DNA from: Janthinobacterium violaceinigrum
GTDB lineage: Bacteria > Pseudomonadota > Gammaproteobacteria > Burkholderiales > Burkholderiaceae_D
NCBI RefSeq assembly: GCF_009208555.1
Contig: NZ_WFLI01000044.1
Span: 1 to 44,492 of the forward strand
Reading direction: 5' to 3'
DNA length: 44,492 bases
Numbering within the stretch: the stretch's first letter is position 1; the number at the start of each line of letters is the position of its first letter. Positions 33,857 to 42,425 of this stretch are shown here, one piece after another. The position numbers and the translations under genes were made by a program. Under the pieces are notes generated by a model. The model was given only the letters and a program-made list of their open reading frames with translations. It made no database searches and was not told where the DNA came from.

Positions 33857-35701
33857 TTGGAAGAACTGTTACCGTATTACGAGCGGGAGCTGGGATTTTT
33901 GCGCCGCTATTCGCGCGAATTCTCCGAACGCTACCCGAAGATCGCCGGCCGCCTGCTGATGGGCGGCGAAGTATGCGAAGACCCGCATATCGAACGCATG
34001 ATCCAGTCCTTTGCGCTGCTCAATTCGCGCATTTCCAAGCGCCTCGACGATGACTATCCCGAATTCACGGAAGCGCTGTTCGAGGTGCTGTATCCCCACT
34101 ATCTGCGGCCTTTTCCCAGCTGTTCGATCGCCCGCATGGATTACGCGGCCGCCGCGGCGCAGCTGACGGCCGCCACCGAGATCGCCCGCGGCACGGAACT
34201 GACGACGCGTCCCGTGAAAGGCGTGGCCTGCACCTTCCGCACGGCGTATGCCGTCACCGTGGCGCCGCTGGCGCTGACGCACGCGGCGTTTTCCCCCATC
34301 ATCGCCGCGCCGGAGCAGGCGCAGCTGCCATCGAACGCCACTTCGGGCGTGAGCATGCGCCTCGAGTCGAGCGCGGAGCAGCTCTCGCTGGCCCAGCTGG
34401 GCCTGCAGTCGCTGCGCGTGTTCATCGACGGCCAGCCCTCGTTTTGCGCGGCGCTGCGCGATGCGCTGTTCATGCGCACCGTGCGGGCCTACGCGGAAGC
34501 GGACGAGAACGGCCGCTGGATCGCGCTGGACGCCACTCCCGTCAGCAGCGCCGGCTTCGCCGAAGACGATGCGCTGATCCCGTTTGCGGCCCGCTCGCAT
34601 CCGGCGTACCGGCTGCTGACCGAGTATTTCTGCTTTCCCGAAAAATTCAATTTCTTCGACATCGACCTGGGCGCGCTGTGCGCCGCGCTGCCGGCCGGAT
34701 GCCGCCGCATCACCCTGCACCTGGCGCTGAGCGGCTTGCGCACGGATTCGAATACGGCGCGCCTGCTGGGGACCATGTCGACGCATAACCTGCTGCTGGG
34801 CTGCACGCCGGTGGTCAATCTGTTCCGCCAGCGGGGCGAGCCGATACGCATCACGCATACGGCGGCCAGCTATCCGGTGCTGGCCGATGCGCGCCGCGCC
34901 TATGCGTTCGAAGTGCATGCCATCGATTCCGTCAAACTGGTGCGGCAGACGCCGCAAGGCGAATCGGTGATCGAATTCCGGCCGTTCTATTCGCTGCGCC
35001 ACGGCCAGACGCCCGCCAGGGAAGGGCATTACTGGGTGATGCGGCGCGACGAGGTCATCGCCCACAAGAGTCCCGGCTATGAAACGGAGATATCGATCGT
35101 CGACATCGACTTCGATCCGGCCGCCGTGGAAACGGATACGCTGAGCCTGGAACTGAGCTGCACCAACCGCGACTTGCCGGCGCAGCTGACCTATGGCTTG
35201 CGCGGAGGCGACCTGTTCCTCGAGGGCGGCTCCAGCGTGCGCAGCATCAGCCTGCTGCGCAAACCCACCGAATCGTACCGTTTCGAGCGGGGGCGGGGCG
35301 CCCACTGGCGCCTGATCTCGCACCTGTCGCTCAATCACCTGTCGCTGGCCGGCAGCGGCCTGGACGCCTTCCAGGAAATGCTGGCCCTGTATGACTTGCC
35401 CCGTTCGCCGACGTCGCAGCGGCAGATCCGCGGCCTCACGGCGATTGCCCACAAGGCCGTCAATGCCTGGCTTCCCGGCAACCCGTTCGCCTGCCTGGTG
35501 CGCGGCATCGAAGTGCGGCTGACGATAGACGAGGAAGCGTTCGTCGGCAGCGGCATCCATGCGTTTGCCCACGTCGTCGACTGTTTCCTGGGACTGTACG
35601 TGCATGCGAACAGCTTCACGCAACTGGTGCTGGTGGCCAAGAAATCGGGAGAGGAGCTGTTGCGATGCAAACCACGAAGCGGCGATTCGAGCCTAGTGTA
35701 A
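33857..35701 (+). CDS. tssF: T6SS baseplate subunit TssF
   Basis: A 614-residue wedge protein of the baseplate, partner of TssG and TssK. The diagnostic opening EELLPYYERELGFLRRYSREFSERYPKIAGRL and DDYPEFTEALFEVLYPHYLRPFPS are present, and the length is normal. The start is a TTG at 33857 with GGGAG upstream, two bases after the tssE stop. It overlaps tssG by 37 bp. Confidence 0.96.
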   Translation: MEELLPYYERELGFLRRYSREFSERYPKIAGRLLMGGEVCEDPHIERMIQSFALLNSRISKRLDDDYPEFTEALFEVLYPHYLRPFPSCSIARMDYAAAAAQLTAATEIARGTELTTRPVKGVACTFRTAYAVTVAPLALTHAAFSPIIAAPEQAQLPSNATSGVSMRLESSAEQLSLAQLGLQSLRVFIDGQPSFCAALRDALFMRTVRAYAEADENGRWIALDATPVSSAGFAEDDALIPFAARSHPAYRLLTEYFCFPEKFNFFDIDLGALCAALPAGCRRITLHLALSGLRTDSNTARLLGTMSTHNLLLGCTPVVNLFRQRGEPIRITHTAASYPVLADARRAYAFEVHAIDSVKLVRQTPQGESVIEFRPFYSLRHGQTPAREGHYWVMRRDEVIAHKSPGYETEISIVDIDFDPAAVETDTLSLELSCTNRDLPAQLTYGLRGGDLFLEGGSSVRSISLLRKPTESYRFERGRGAHWRLISHLSLNHLSLAGSGLDAFQEMLALYDLPRSPTSQRQIRGLTAIAHKAVNAWLPGNPFACLVRGIEVRLTIDEEAFVGSGIHAFAHVVDCFLGLYVHANSFTQLVLVAKKSGEELLRCKPRSGDSSLV

Positions 35702-36744
35702 TCGAGCGCCTGTTTGCGCAGCCGTACCGCTTCCAGTACTTCCAGGCCGTGCGGCTGCTGGAGCTCTGGCTGCGGCGCAATGGCATGGCGCATGAAGGCG
35801 CCGTTGCCAATTTCCTGCGCTTCCAGAATTCCGTCTCGCTCGATTTTGCCCCCAGCCAGATCGAATCGCTGCGGCCGGAACCGCGCGGGCTGGCCACGGA
35901 CGCCGGCACCTTGGGCGCGGCGCTGCGCAGCGCGCAGCTCAAGTATGTGCGCATCACGCCCGCCTTCATGGGGTTTCTCGGCGTCGCCGGCGCGCTGCCG
36001 GCGCACTATACGGAACGCATTGCCGGGCACCAGTTCGACGCCAAGGACGAGGGGCCGCGCGCCTTCCTCGACACGTTTTCCAACCGCGCCCTGGCCCTGT
36101 TTTACGAAGCCTGGCGCAAATACCGGCTGGAGCTCAAGTACCAGCTCGATGGCAAGGACCAGTTCCTGCCGCTGCTGCTGTCGCTGGCGGGACTGGGCCA
36201 CGCTTCGCTGCGCGACCGCCTGGCTGGCGACGGCGTGCTGGACGAATCGGTGGGCTTCTTTGCCGCCGCCATGCGCCACCGGCCCCCGTCCGCCGTGATG
36301 ATCGGCCAGGTGCTGTCCGAATATTTCGGCCAAAGCGTGACGGTCAGCCAGTTCATCGGCTGCTGGTACGACGTGCCGCGCGAGCAGCAAAGCACCCTGG
36401 GCGCGAACAACGCCGTGCTGGGCGCCACCGCGCTGGTGGGCGGGCGCGTGTGGCAGCGCGACCTGCGCATGCGCCTGACCATCGGCCCGCTGGCGCGCGT
36501 CCATTTCGACGCCTTCCTGCCCGGCGGCCCGGCCGCGCGGGCGCTGGAGAAAATGCTCGCCATGTTCACCAGCCTGTGTCTCGAGTACGAAGTGCAGCTG
36601 GTGCTGCGCGCCAGCGACGTGCAGGGCGTGCGCCTGGACGAGCCGCGTGGCGGCGGCCGGCTGGGCTGGGACAGTTTCCTCATCACGGGCGGCGAAGCGC
36701 AGGACCGCGCCGACGTCCGCTACGAATTACACACGCTTGCCTGA
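35665..36744 (+). CDS. tssG: T6SS baseplate subunit TssG
   Basis: A 359-residue baseplate protein. Family marks include QPYRFQYFQAVRLLE, VSLDFAPSQIESL, the ITPAFMGFLGVAGALPAHYTE segment and DVRYELHTLA at the end. Its ATG lies 37 bp inside tssF with AGGAG seven bases before it. clpV follows after about 53 bp. Confidence 0.95.
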   Translation: MQTTKRRFEPSVIERLFAQPYRFQYFQAVRLLELWLRRNGMAHEGAVANFLRFQNSVSLDFAPSQIESLRPEPRGLATDAGTLGAALRSAQLKYVRITPAFMGFLGVAGALPAHYTERIAGHQFDAKDEGPRAFLDTFSNRALALFYEAWRKYRLELKYQLDGKDQFLPLLLSLAGLGHASLRDRLAGDGVLDESVGFFAAAMRHRPPSAVMIGQVLSEYFGQSVTVSQFIGCWYDVPREQQSTLGANNAVLGATALVGGRVWQRDLRMRLTIGPLARVHFDAFLPGGPAARALEKMLAMFTSLCLEYEVQLVLRASDVQGVRLDEPRGGGRLGWDSFLITGGEAQDRADVRYELHTLA

Positions 36745-36797
36745 GCCAGCGTACCGGTTTCGCCTCCCTTTCAACCCCATACAAGGACCGCCGCCCC

Positions 36798-39476
36798 ATG
36801 AGCATCAACCTGAAGACGCTGATCAGCAAGCTGAATGACACCTGCCGCACTGCCGCCACGCGCGCCGCCAGTATCTGCGTGGGCCTGGGACAGTACGAGG
36901 TCGATCTCGAGCACGTGTTCCTGGCCTTGCTGGAGCAGCCGCAGAGCGACTTCGTGCTGATCGCGCGCCGCAACGGCATCGACATCGGCGCGCTGGAAGG
37001 GGATCTGCGGGCCGAGGTGGCCCGGCTACAGACGGGCAATGCGCGCACGCCCGTGTTTTCGCCGCGGCTGCCGAAGCTGTTCGAGCACGCCTGGCTGATC
37101 GCCTCGCTCGACTTGCGGGCCGGCCACCAGGTGAGTATCCGCAGCGCGCACCTGCTGCAGGCGCTGCTGACGGAACCGGAACTGGCGCAGCTCGCATACC
37201 GGGGCTCGGCCCTGTTCCACCAGTTCAAGCTTGACGAGATCAAGCACAAGCTGGAGACGCTGACCGATGGCTCGCAGGAACGCGCCGGGCCGGCCGCGGG
37301 CGACGCGGGGCAGGACGGCGAGGGCGGCGATCCCGTGGGGGAGCTGGAAGGCCGGGCGGTGGCATCGAAGACGCCGGCGCTGGACCAGTTCACGGTCAAC
37401 CTGACGGCGCGCGCGCGCGACGGCAAGGTCGACCCGGTGATCGGGCGCGACCTGGAAATCCGCCAGGCGATCGATATCCTGATGCGGCGGCGCCAGAACA
37501 ACCCTATCCTGACGGGCGAGGCGGGCGTGGGCAAGACGGCGGTGGTCGAAGGGCTGGCGCTGCGCATCGTGCAGGGCGACGTGCCGGACATCCTGCGGGG
37601 CGTGGAAATCCACACGCTGGACATGGGACTGCTGCAGGCGGGCGCCAGCGTCAAGGGCGAGTTCGAGAACCGGCTGAAGAACGTCATCGGCGAAGTGAGC
37701 AAAAGCCCGCATGCGATCATCCTGTTCATCGACGAAGCGCACACGATGATAGGCGCAGGCGGCAGCGCCGGGCAGAACGACGCCGCCAACCTGCTGAAAC
37801 CGGCGCTGGCGCGGGGCGAGCTGCGCACCATCGCCGCCACCACCTGGGGCGAATACAAGAAATACTTTGAAAAGGATGCGGCGCTGGCGCGCCGTTTCCA
37901 GGTGGTCAAGATCGAGGAACCCAGCGAGGAACTGGCGTGCGCCATGTTGCGCGGCATGGCGCCGCTGATGGAAAAGCATTTCAACGTGCGCATCTTCGAT
38001 GAAGCGATCAGCGAAGCCGTGCGCCTGTCGCACCGCTACATCATGGGACGCCAGCTGCCGGACAAGGCGATCAGCGTGCTCGATACGGCTTGCGCCAGGG
38101 TAGCGCTGGGGCAGAGCGCCACGCCGGCGCTGCTCGACAAGCTGGCGCGCCAGCTGGAACGCATCGATGCGGAAGCGTCCGCTCTGGCGCGCGAGGAAAG
38201 CGGCGGCGCCAGCCACGCGGCGCGCCTGAAAGCGCTGCGCGCGGCGCGCAGTGCCGCCGCCGGCGAACACGGGACGCTGGCCGCGCGCTGGGAAACGGAA
38301 AAGGCGCTGGGTGAAAAGGTCCGGGCGGCCCGCCAGGAGCTGGAAGACGCGGGCGCGGCCAGCCCCGCGCTGCCGCCGGACGCCAGCCAGGCCGGCGACC
38401 TGCAGGCGCTGTTGCAGGAATTGCGCGCATTGCAGGGCGAAACACCGATGGTGCCGGTACAGGTCGATGGCCACGTGGTGGCGGAAATCGTCGCCGGCTG
38501 GACCGGCATCCCGCTCGGGAAGATGGTCAAGGATGAAATCCGCACCGTGCTGAAGCTGAAGGACTTGCTGGAAGAGCGCGTGCTGGGCCAGTCCCATGCG
38601 ATCGAGGCGGTGGCGCAGCGCGTGCGCACCTCGCGCGCCAACCTCGACGATCCCGACAAGCCCAAGGGCGTGTTCCTGTTCGTCGGCCCGTCCGGCATCG
38701 GCAAGACGGAAACGGCGCTGGCGCTGGCCGACGCGCTGTATGGCGGCGAACGCAAGCTCATCACCATCAACATGAGCGAATACCAGGAAGCGCACAGCGT
38801 CTCCGGCCTGAAAGGCTCGCCGCCCGGCTATGTCGGCTATGGCGAGGGCGGGGTGCTCACCGAGGCCGTGCGCCGCAATCCGTACAGCGTGCTGCTGCTC
38901 GACGAGGTGGAAAAGGCGCATCCCGATGTCATGGAGCTGTTCTTCCAGGTGTTCGACAAGGGCGTGATGGACGATGCCGAGGGGCGCGAGATCGATTTCA
39001 AGAACACCATCATCATCCTCACCTCGAACGTGGCGTCGGCCACCATGATGCAGGCTTGCCTGAACCTGGCGCCGGAAGACGTGCCCACGCCGGAGCAGCT
39101 GGAACTGGCTATCCGCCCGCAGCTGCTGAAGGTCTTCAAGCCGGCCTTTTTGGGGCGCCTGAAGGTGATTCCCTATTATCCGATCAGCGACGACGTGCTG
39201 GCCAGGATCATCGACCTCAAGCTGCGCAAGATCGCCGCGCGCGTGGGCGCCAACCACCAGGCCGAATTCACCTATGACGAGGCACTGGTGGAGGCGGTGC
39301 TGGCGCGCTGTACCGAAGTCGATTCGGGGGCGCGCAATGTCGACCATATCCTCAACGGCAGCCTGCTGCCGGAAATTGCCGAATCCGTGCTGGCGAAAAT
39401 GGCCGAGGGACTGGCGATCAGCAAGATCAAGGTCAGCGCCAGCAAGCAGGGGCAGTTCAAGTATACGATCAAATAG
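36798..39476 (+). CDS. clpV: T6SS sheath-recycling AAA+ ATPase ClpV (TssH)
   Basis: An 892-residue ClpB-type hexameric unfoldase that strips contracted TssB/TssC sheaths. The N-terminal helical domain (about 1-160) resembles the sheath-binding region (NDTCRTAATRAASICVGLGQYEVDLEHVFLALL). Two AAA+ modules follow, with Walker A GEAGVGKTAVVEG and GPSGIGKTETALAL and Walker B LFIDEAHTMIG and LLLDEVEKAHP. A shortened middle domain lies between them. A much longer frame upstream runs into tssG and is discarded because MSINLKTLISKLN is the family start. It ends convergently to tssA. Confidence 0.96.
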   Translation: MSINLKTLISKLNDTCRTAATRAASICVGLGQYEVDLEHVFLALLEQPQSDFVLIARRNGIDIGALEGDLRAEVARLQTGNARTPVFSPRLPKLFEHAWLIASLDLRAGHQVSIRSAHLLQALLTEPELAQLAYRGSALFHQFKLDEIKHKLETLTDGSQERAGPAAGDAGQDGEGGDPVGELEGRAVASKTPALDQFTVNLTARARDGKVDPVIGRDLEIRQAIDILMRRRQNNPILTGEAGVGKTAVVEGLALRIVQGDVPDILRGVEIHTLDMGLLQAGASVKGEFENRLKNVIGEVSKSPHAIILFIDEAHTMIGAGGSAGQNDAANLLKPALARGELRTIAATTWGEYKKYFEKDAALARRFQVVKIEEPSEELACAMLRGMAPLMEKHFNVRIFDEAISEAVRLSHRYIMGRQLPDKAISVLDTACARVALGQSATPALLDKLARQLERIDAEASALAREESGGASHAARLKALRAARSAAAGEHGTLAARWETEKALGEKVRAARQELEDAGAASPALPPDASQAGDLQALLQELRALQGETPMVPVQVDGHVVAEIVAGWTGIPLGKMVKDEIRTVLKLKDLLEERVLGQSHAIEAVAQRVRTSRANLDDPDKPKGVFLFVGPSGIGKTETALALADALYGGERKLITINMSEYQEAHSVSGLKGSPPGYVGYGEGGVLTEAVRRNPYSVLLLDEVEKAHPDVMELFFQVFDKGVMDDAEGREIDFKNTIIILTSNVASATMMQACLNLAPEDVPTPEQLELAIRPQLLKVFKPAFLGRLKVIPYYPISDDVLARIIDLKLRKIAARVGANHQAEFTYDEALVEAVLARCTEVDSGARNVDHILNGSLLPEIAESVLAKMAEGLAISKIKVSASKQGQFKYTIK

Positions 39477-39509
39477 CGGCCAGATAGCGGTCAGTTGGCG
39501 GCCCGCCGT

Positions 39510-40544
39510 TCAATGGCTGGCGGGCGGCTGCACGCCCAGCAGTTCCTCGATATGCGCCAGCGAGACGCTGTCCTTGACCACGCTGCGCAGCCATTCGTGC
39601 AGCGTCTGCTCGCCCGCGTCGGCAGCCTTGTCGGCGAAATACGAAACGGGGCTGTGGGGTTCCGTCTGGCGGAAGTACAGCGCCACCTGGCGCAGCTGCG
39701 CCAGGGCCTGGGCGCGGCTGTGGATCTCGCCCGGCACCGCGGGCGGCAGCGGCGGCGTGGCGGCGCCAGGCGCGTGGCCGCTGCCCGGGAGCACGGCGGC
39801 GGGTAGCGCAGCGGGAGCGGGCACGGCGACCTGGGGCACTGCGCGCTGTATCGATTGCAGCGCTTCGCGCGCCTGCGAAAAGCCGGGACTGTCCTTGCCC
39901 AGCCGCGCATCGGCGGCTTGCTCCAGTTCCGCCAGCGCATCCAGGCAGAACTGGGCGTCGGCGGCGAAGGCGGCGCGGAACTGCGCCGAGTTGTTGCGCC
40001 GCGCAGCTTCCATGTCCGCCAGCTTCACGCCGTTGACGCCATCCTGGTTGCTGGCGGCCCGCTTGCGCGCCGTGTCGAAGTCGATGCTGGACCAGCCGCC
40101 GGACTGCTTGTCCGTCAAGGGCATGGCGCGCACCAGGGCGGGCGTGCGGGCCAAAATCCAGCTCAGGTTGCCGATACGCTGCTCGTGGTCGCCCCCATCG
40201 GCTGGCGGATACAGTCCCAGGTCCCAGTATTGCCGGCACAGGCCTGCCAGCAGGCGGTAGCCCTGGCCCAGGCCCTGCAAATGGTCTTGCTTGGCGCTCG
40301 CCTCGGCCAGCCAGGCGGCCAGCCGCAGATCCTTGCTTTTTTCAGCCAGCAGGGCGGCGCAGCGGCGCTGCACGAAAGACCAGTCGGCCTCCTTCAGGTC
40401 GGTGACCCATTCGCCCTGGTCCAGCGAGGGATCGTCGAACTTGCGCGCCTGGCTGATTGCATCGAGCTCGGTGGAAAAGGAGAGATCGATGCCGCACGGC
40501 TGGCCGGCGCTGATGGGAAGGAGGAGCTGGTCGGCTGAAATCAT
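39510..40544 (-). CDS. tssA: T6SS assembly protein TssA (ImpA family)
   Basis: A 344-residue TssA that helps nucleate the baseplate and tail tube. The ImpA N-terminal domain is visible (LLLPISAGQPCGIDLSFSTELDAI, YWDLGLYPPADGGDHEQRIGNLSWI). An Ala/Pro-rich linker (about 245-285) and a short C-terminal helical part (RAQALAQLRQVALYFRQTEPHSPVSYFADKA) follow. This is the short TssA form. It is the last gene of the minus-strand unit that begins with tssM, 49 bp after the OmpA-type gene. GGGAA lies upstream of the ATG at 40544. Confidence 0.93.
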   Translation of the reverse strand: MISADQLLLPISAGQPCGIDLSFSTELDAISQARKFDDPSLDQGEWVTDLKEADWSFVQRRCAALLAEKSKDLRLAAWLAEASAKQDHLQGLGQGYRLLAGLCRQYWDLGLYPPADGGDHEQRIGNLSWILARTPALVRAMPLTDKQSGGWSSIDFDTARKRAASNQDGVNGVKLADMEAARRNNSAQFRAAFAADAQFCLDALAELEQAADARLGKDSPGFSQAREALQSIQRAVPQVAVPAPAALPAAVLPGSGHAPGAATPPLPPAVPGEIHSRAQALAQLRQVALYFRQTEPHSPVSYFADKAADAGEQTLHEWLRSVVKDSVSLAHIEELLGVQPPASH

Positions 40545-40593
40545 GGTGTTCCCGAAAAAGGTGGCGGATGGCTTGCCGGGTGGCGGGCAGGTC

Positions 40594-41442
40594 TTACTGG
40601 ACCATGCGGAATTCGATGCGGCGGTTGCGCGCGCGGCCATCGGTGCTGTCGTTGCTGGCGATGGGCCGGTCCGGCCCCTGGCCCGAGGCGCTCAGCAAGT
40701 CGCCATCGATGCCCTTGGACGACAGATAGGCCTTGACCGCCTCGGCGCGGGCCTGGCTCAGGTGCTGATTGCTGGCGCGCAGCCCCTGGTTGTCCGTGTG
40801 GCCGATGATGTCGACCTTGCGTCCCGCCAGCTTTTGCAGCGCCGCGCCCATTTCGTCGAGGATGGCGCGGCCGGACGGCGTCAGCGTGGTCTTGCCGCTT
40901 TCGAATTCGATGGTGCGGTTGGCCAGCGTTTTGTCGAGGATATTCTGGTCCGCGGCGGAGACGCGCAAGCCATTGTTGACCGTGTAGGTGGGATTGAGGC
41001 TGGTGGCGAAATCGCTGGCGATCTTTTGCCGCTGCGCCTCGTTGGCCACTTCGCCGCGCACGCTGACCACGCTGCCGTCTATCGTCAGCTGGCCGCGGCG
41101 GATCTGCTTCAGGTCCGGCGTCAGCAGCTTTTGCACGTAGGCGTTCCAGTTGGCCGGCAGCGCGACCTGGCCCACGGCGATCTGGTCGACCACCTTGTCG
41201 GCGCCATACAGGTCGCGCAGGCGGGCCAGCACGGCGGCCTTCGACGCCTCGTCGGGCACCGTGCCGCTGGCCAGCACCTGGCCAGGCTGCGGCGTGGCGG
41301 CGGCCGGTATGGCGGGCATGGCGGCCGGCGTAACCGGCGTCACCGGCGTGGCCTGAGTGGACGGGGCGGCGGGCGCCTGGGCGCGGGCGCCGGGCGCGGC
41401 AAGGGCCAGGCAGGCGAGGAAGGTAATCCGTAGGTGGCGCAT
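40594..41442 (-). CDS. OmpA-family peptidoglycan-binding protein with BON-like region
   Basis: A 282-residue exported protein. A signal peptide (MRHLRITFLACLALAAPGARA) is followed by a Pro/Thr/Ala linker. A region near residues 55-165 looks like one or two BON-type folds (LTIDGSVVSVRGEVANEAQRQ). The C-terminal OmpA domain (about 170-280) has IEFESGKTTLTPSG, IGHTDNQG and GPDRPIASNDSTDGRARNRRIEF, which bind the peptide stem of peptidoglycan. It lies two bases after tagF and probably supplies the cell-wall anchor that TssL lacks, the job done by TagL elsewhere. This role is inferred from position. Confidence 0.9.
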   Translation of the reverse strand: MRHLRITFLACLALAAPGARAQAPAAPSTQATPVTPVTPAAMPAIPAAATPQPGQVLASGTVPDEASKAAVLARLRDLYGADKVVDQIAVGQVALPANWNAYVQKLLTPDLKQIRRGQLTIDGSVVSVRGEVANEAQRQKIASDFATSLNPTYTVNNGLRVSAADQNILDKTLANRTIEFESGKTTLTPSGRAILDEMGAALQKLAGRKVDIIGHTDNQGLRASNQHLSQARAEAVKAYLSSKGIDGDLLSASGQGPDRPIASNDSTDGRARNRRIEFRMVQ

Positions 41443-41444
41443 GG

Positions 41445-42425
41445 TCAGGTCCCGATGAAGGCGGCACGGAACGAGTCGTGCGCCGATTTGAGTGACAGGT
41501 TCGCCTGCGCGAGGTAGGTTGACACCTTCTTGATCGCGTAGTCGCCGCCCACGTGTTCCTCGACCCAGGCCAGGTCGTCGAAGGCGATGTGGTGTTCCAG
41601 CGCCGCCTGTGGTTCCATGATGGCGTGCAGCGTCTGCGCCGAAGCGCCGCAAAAACCCAGCACCAGCGCGTGGCGTCCGCGGATGCGGGTGATGAACAGG
41701 GCCAGCTCGAAGTCGGCGCGCGCCAGGAACGGCGCGATCAGGTGCATCCAGAACGCCGCCACCAGGTTGCGGTACAGGGGGTCGTCCGGCAGCGGCAGTT
41801 CCAGGCTTTTTTCCAGGCGGCTGGAACTGCTGGCCATGACGGGCTGCAGCAGCATGCCCAATGCCAGCAGCACTTGCCGCACGGAGCCGCCAAAGCCCGT
41901 GGGCGCCAGCAACGCATCGAGCGCGCCGACCGTCTGCAGGTCGAGGAAGTCGTCGAAGGCGGCGTCGTACGCGCTGCTGCGCAAGTCCAGCTCGACGCTG
42001 GCGCTGCTGGCGGCCTGCAGCGCGGCAGCGGCTTCGGCGCCGCGCATGCCGCCGCTGAGCGCATCGAGCCGGTTCCACAGGCGCGACAGCACCAGCGGAC
42101 TGGTGGGCACGAAGCCGGCCGGGTTGCCCACTTCCATTGCGCTCATCATCAGGAACGGGAAGCGGCGCGACGAGGCGTCGCTGCTGGCGGCGATGTGGCC
42201 GGCGATGGCGCGTCCGCGGCGCGGGCCGATGAAGGCGAAATGCAGCGGCGCCAGCGCGTCGTACGTGAGCTTCCAGCGGGCGTCGGCGCTCATCAGGTCC
42301 ATGGCGTTGGCGAGCCAGTCGTCGAGCATCTTGAGCAGCGCGGGATTGTCGCCGCTCTTGACGAAGTCGCCGCGGCTGGGGATCTTGCCGAAATAGCCGA
42401 TCGCGGTGGACGTCGGGCGGCTCAT
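41445..42425 (-). CDS. tagF: T6SS-associated protein TagF
   Basis: A 326-residue protein of the TagF/ImpM family. The typical N-terminus IGYFGKIPSRGDFVK and the FIGPRRGRAIAGHIAASSDASSRRFPFLMM segment identify it. In Pseudomonas-type systems TagF holds T6SS assembly back after translation; no PpkA/PppA kinase-phosphatase pair is visible here. Its start overlaps the tssM stop (ATGA) and its stop is two bases before the OmpA-type gene. The C-terminal half (about 170-326) has no recognised catalytic motif. Confidence 0.92.
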   Translation of the reverse strand: MSRPTSTAIGYFGKIPSRGDFVKSGDNPALLKMLDDWLANAMDLMSADARWKLTYDALAPLHFAFIGPRRGRAIAGHIAASSDASSRRFPFLMMSAMEVGNPAGFVPTSPLVLSRLWNRLDALSGGMRGAEAAAALQAASSASVELDLRSSAYDAAFDDFLDLQTVGALDALLAPTGFGGSVRQVLLALGMLLQPVMASSSSRLEKSLELPLPDDPLYRNLVAAFWMHLIAPFLARADFELALFITRIRGRHALVLGFCGASAQTLHAIMEPQAALEHHIAFDDLAWVEEHVGGDYAIKKVSTYLAQANLSLKSAHDSFRAAFIGT

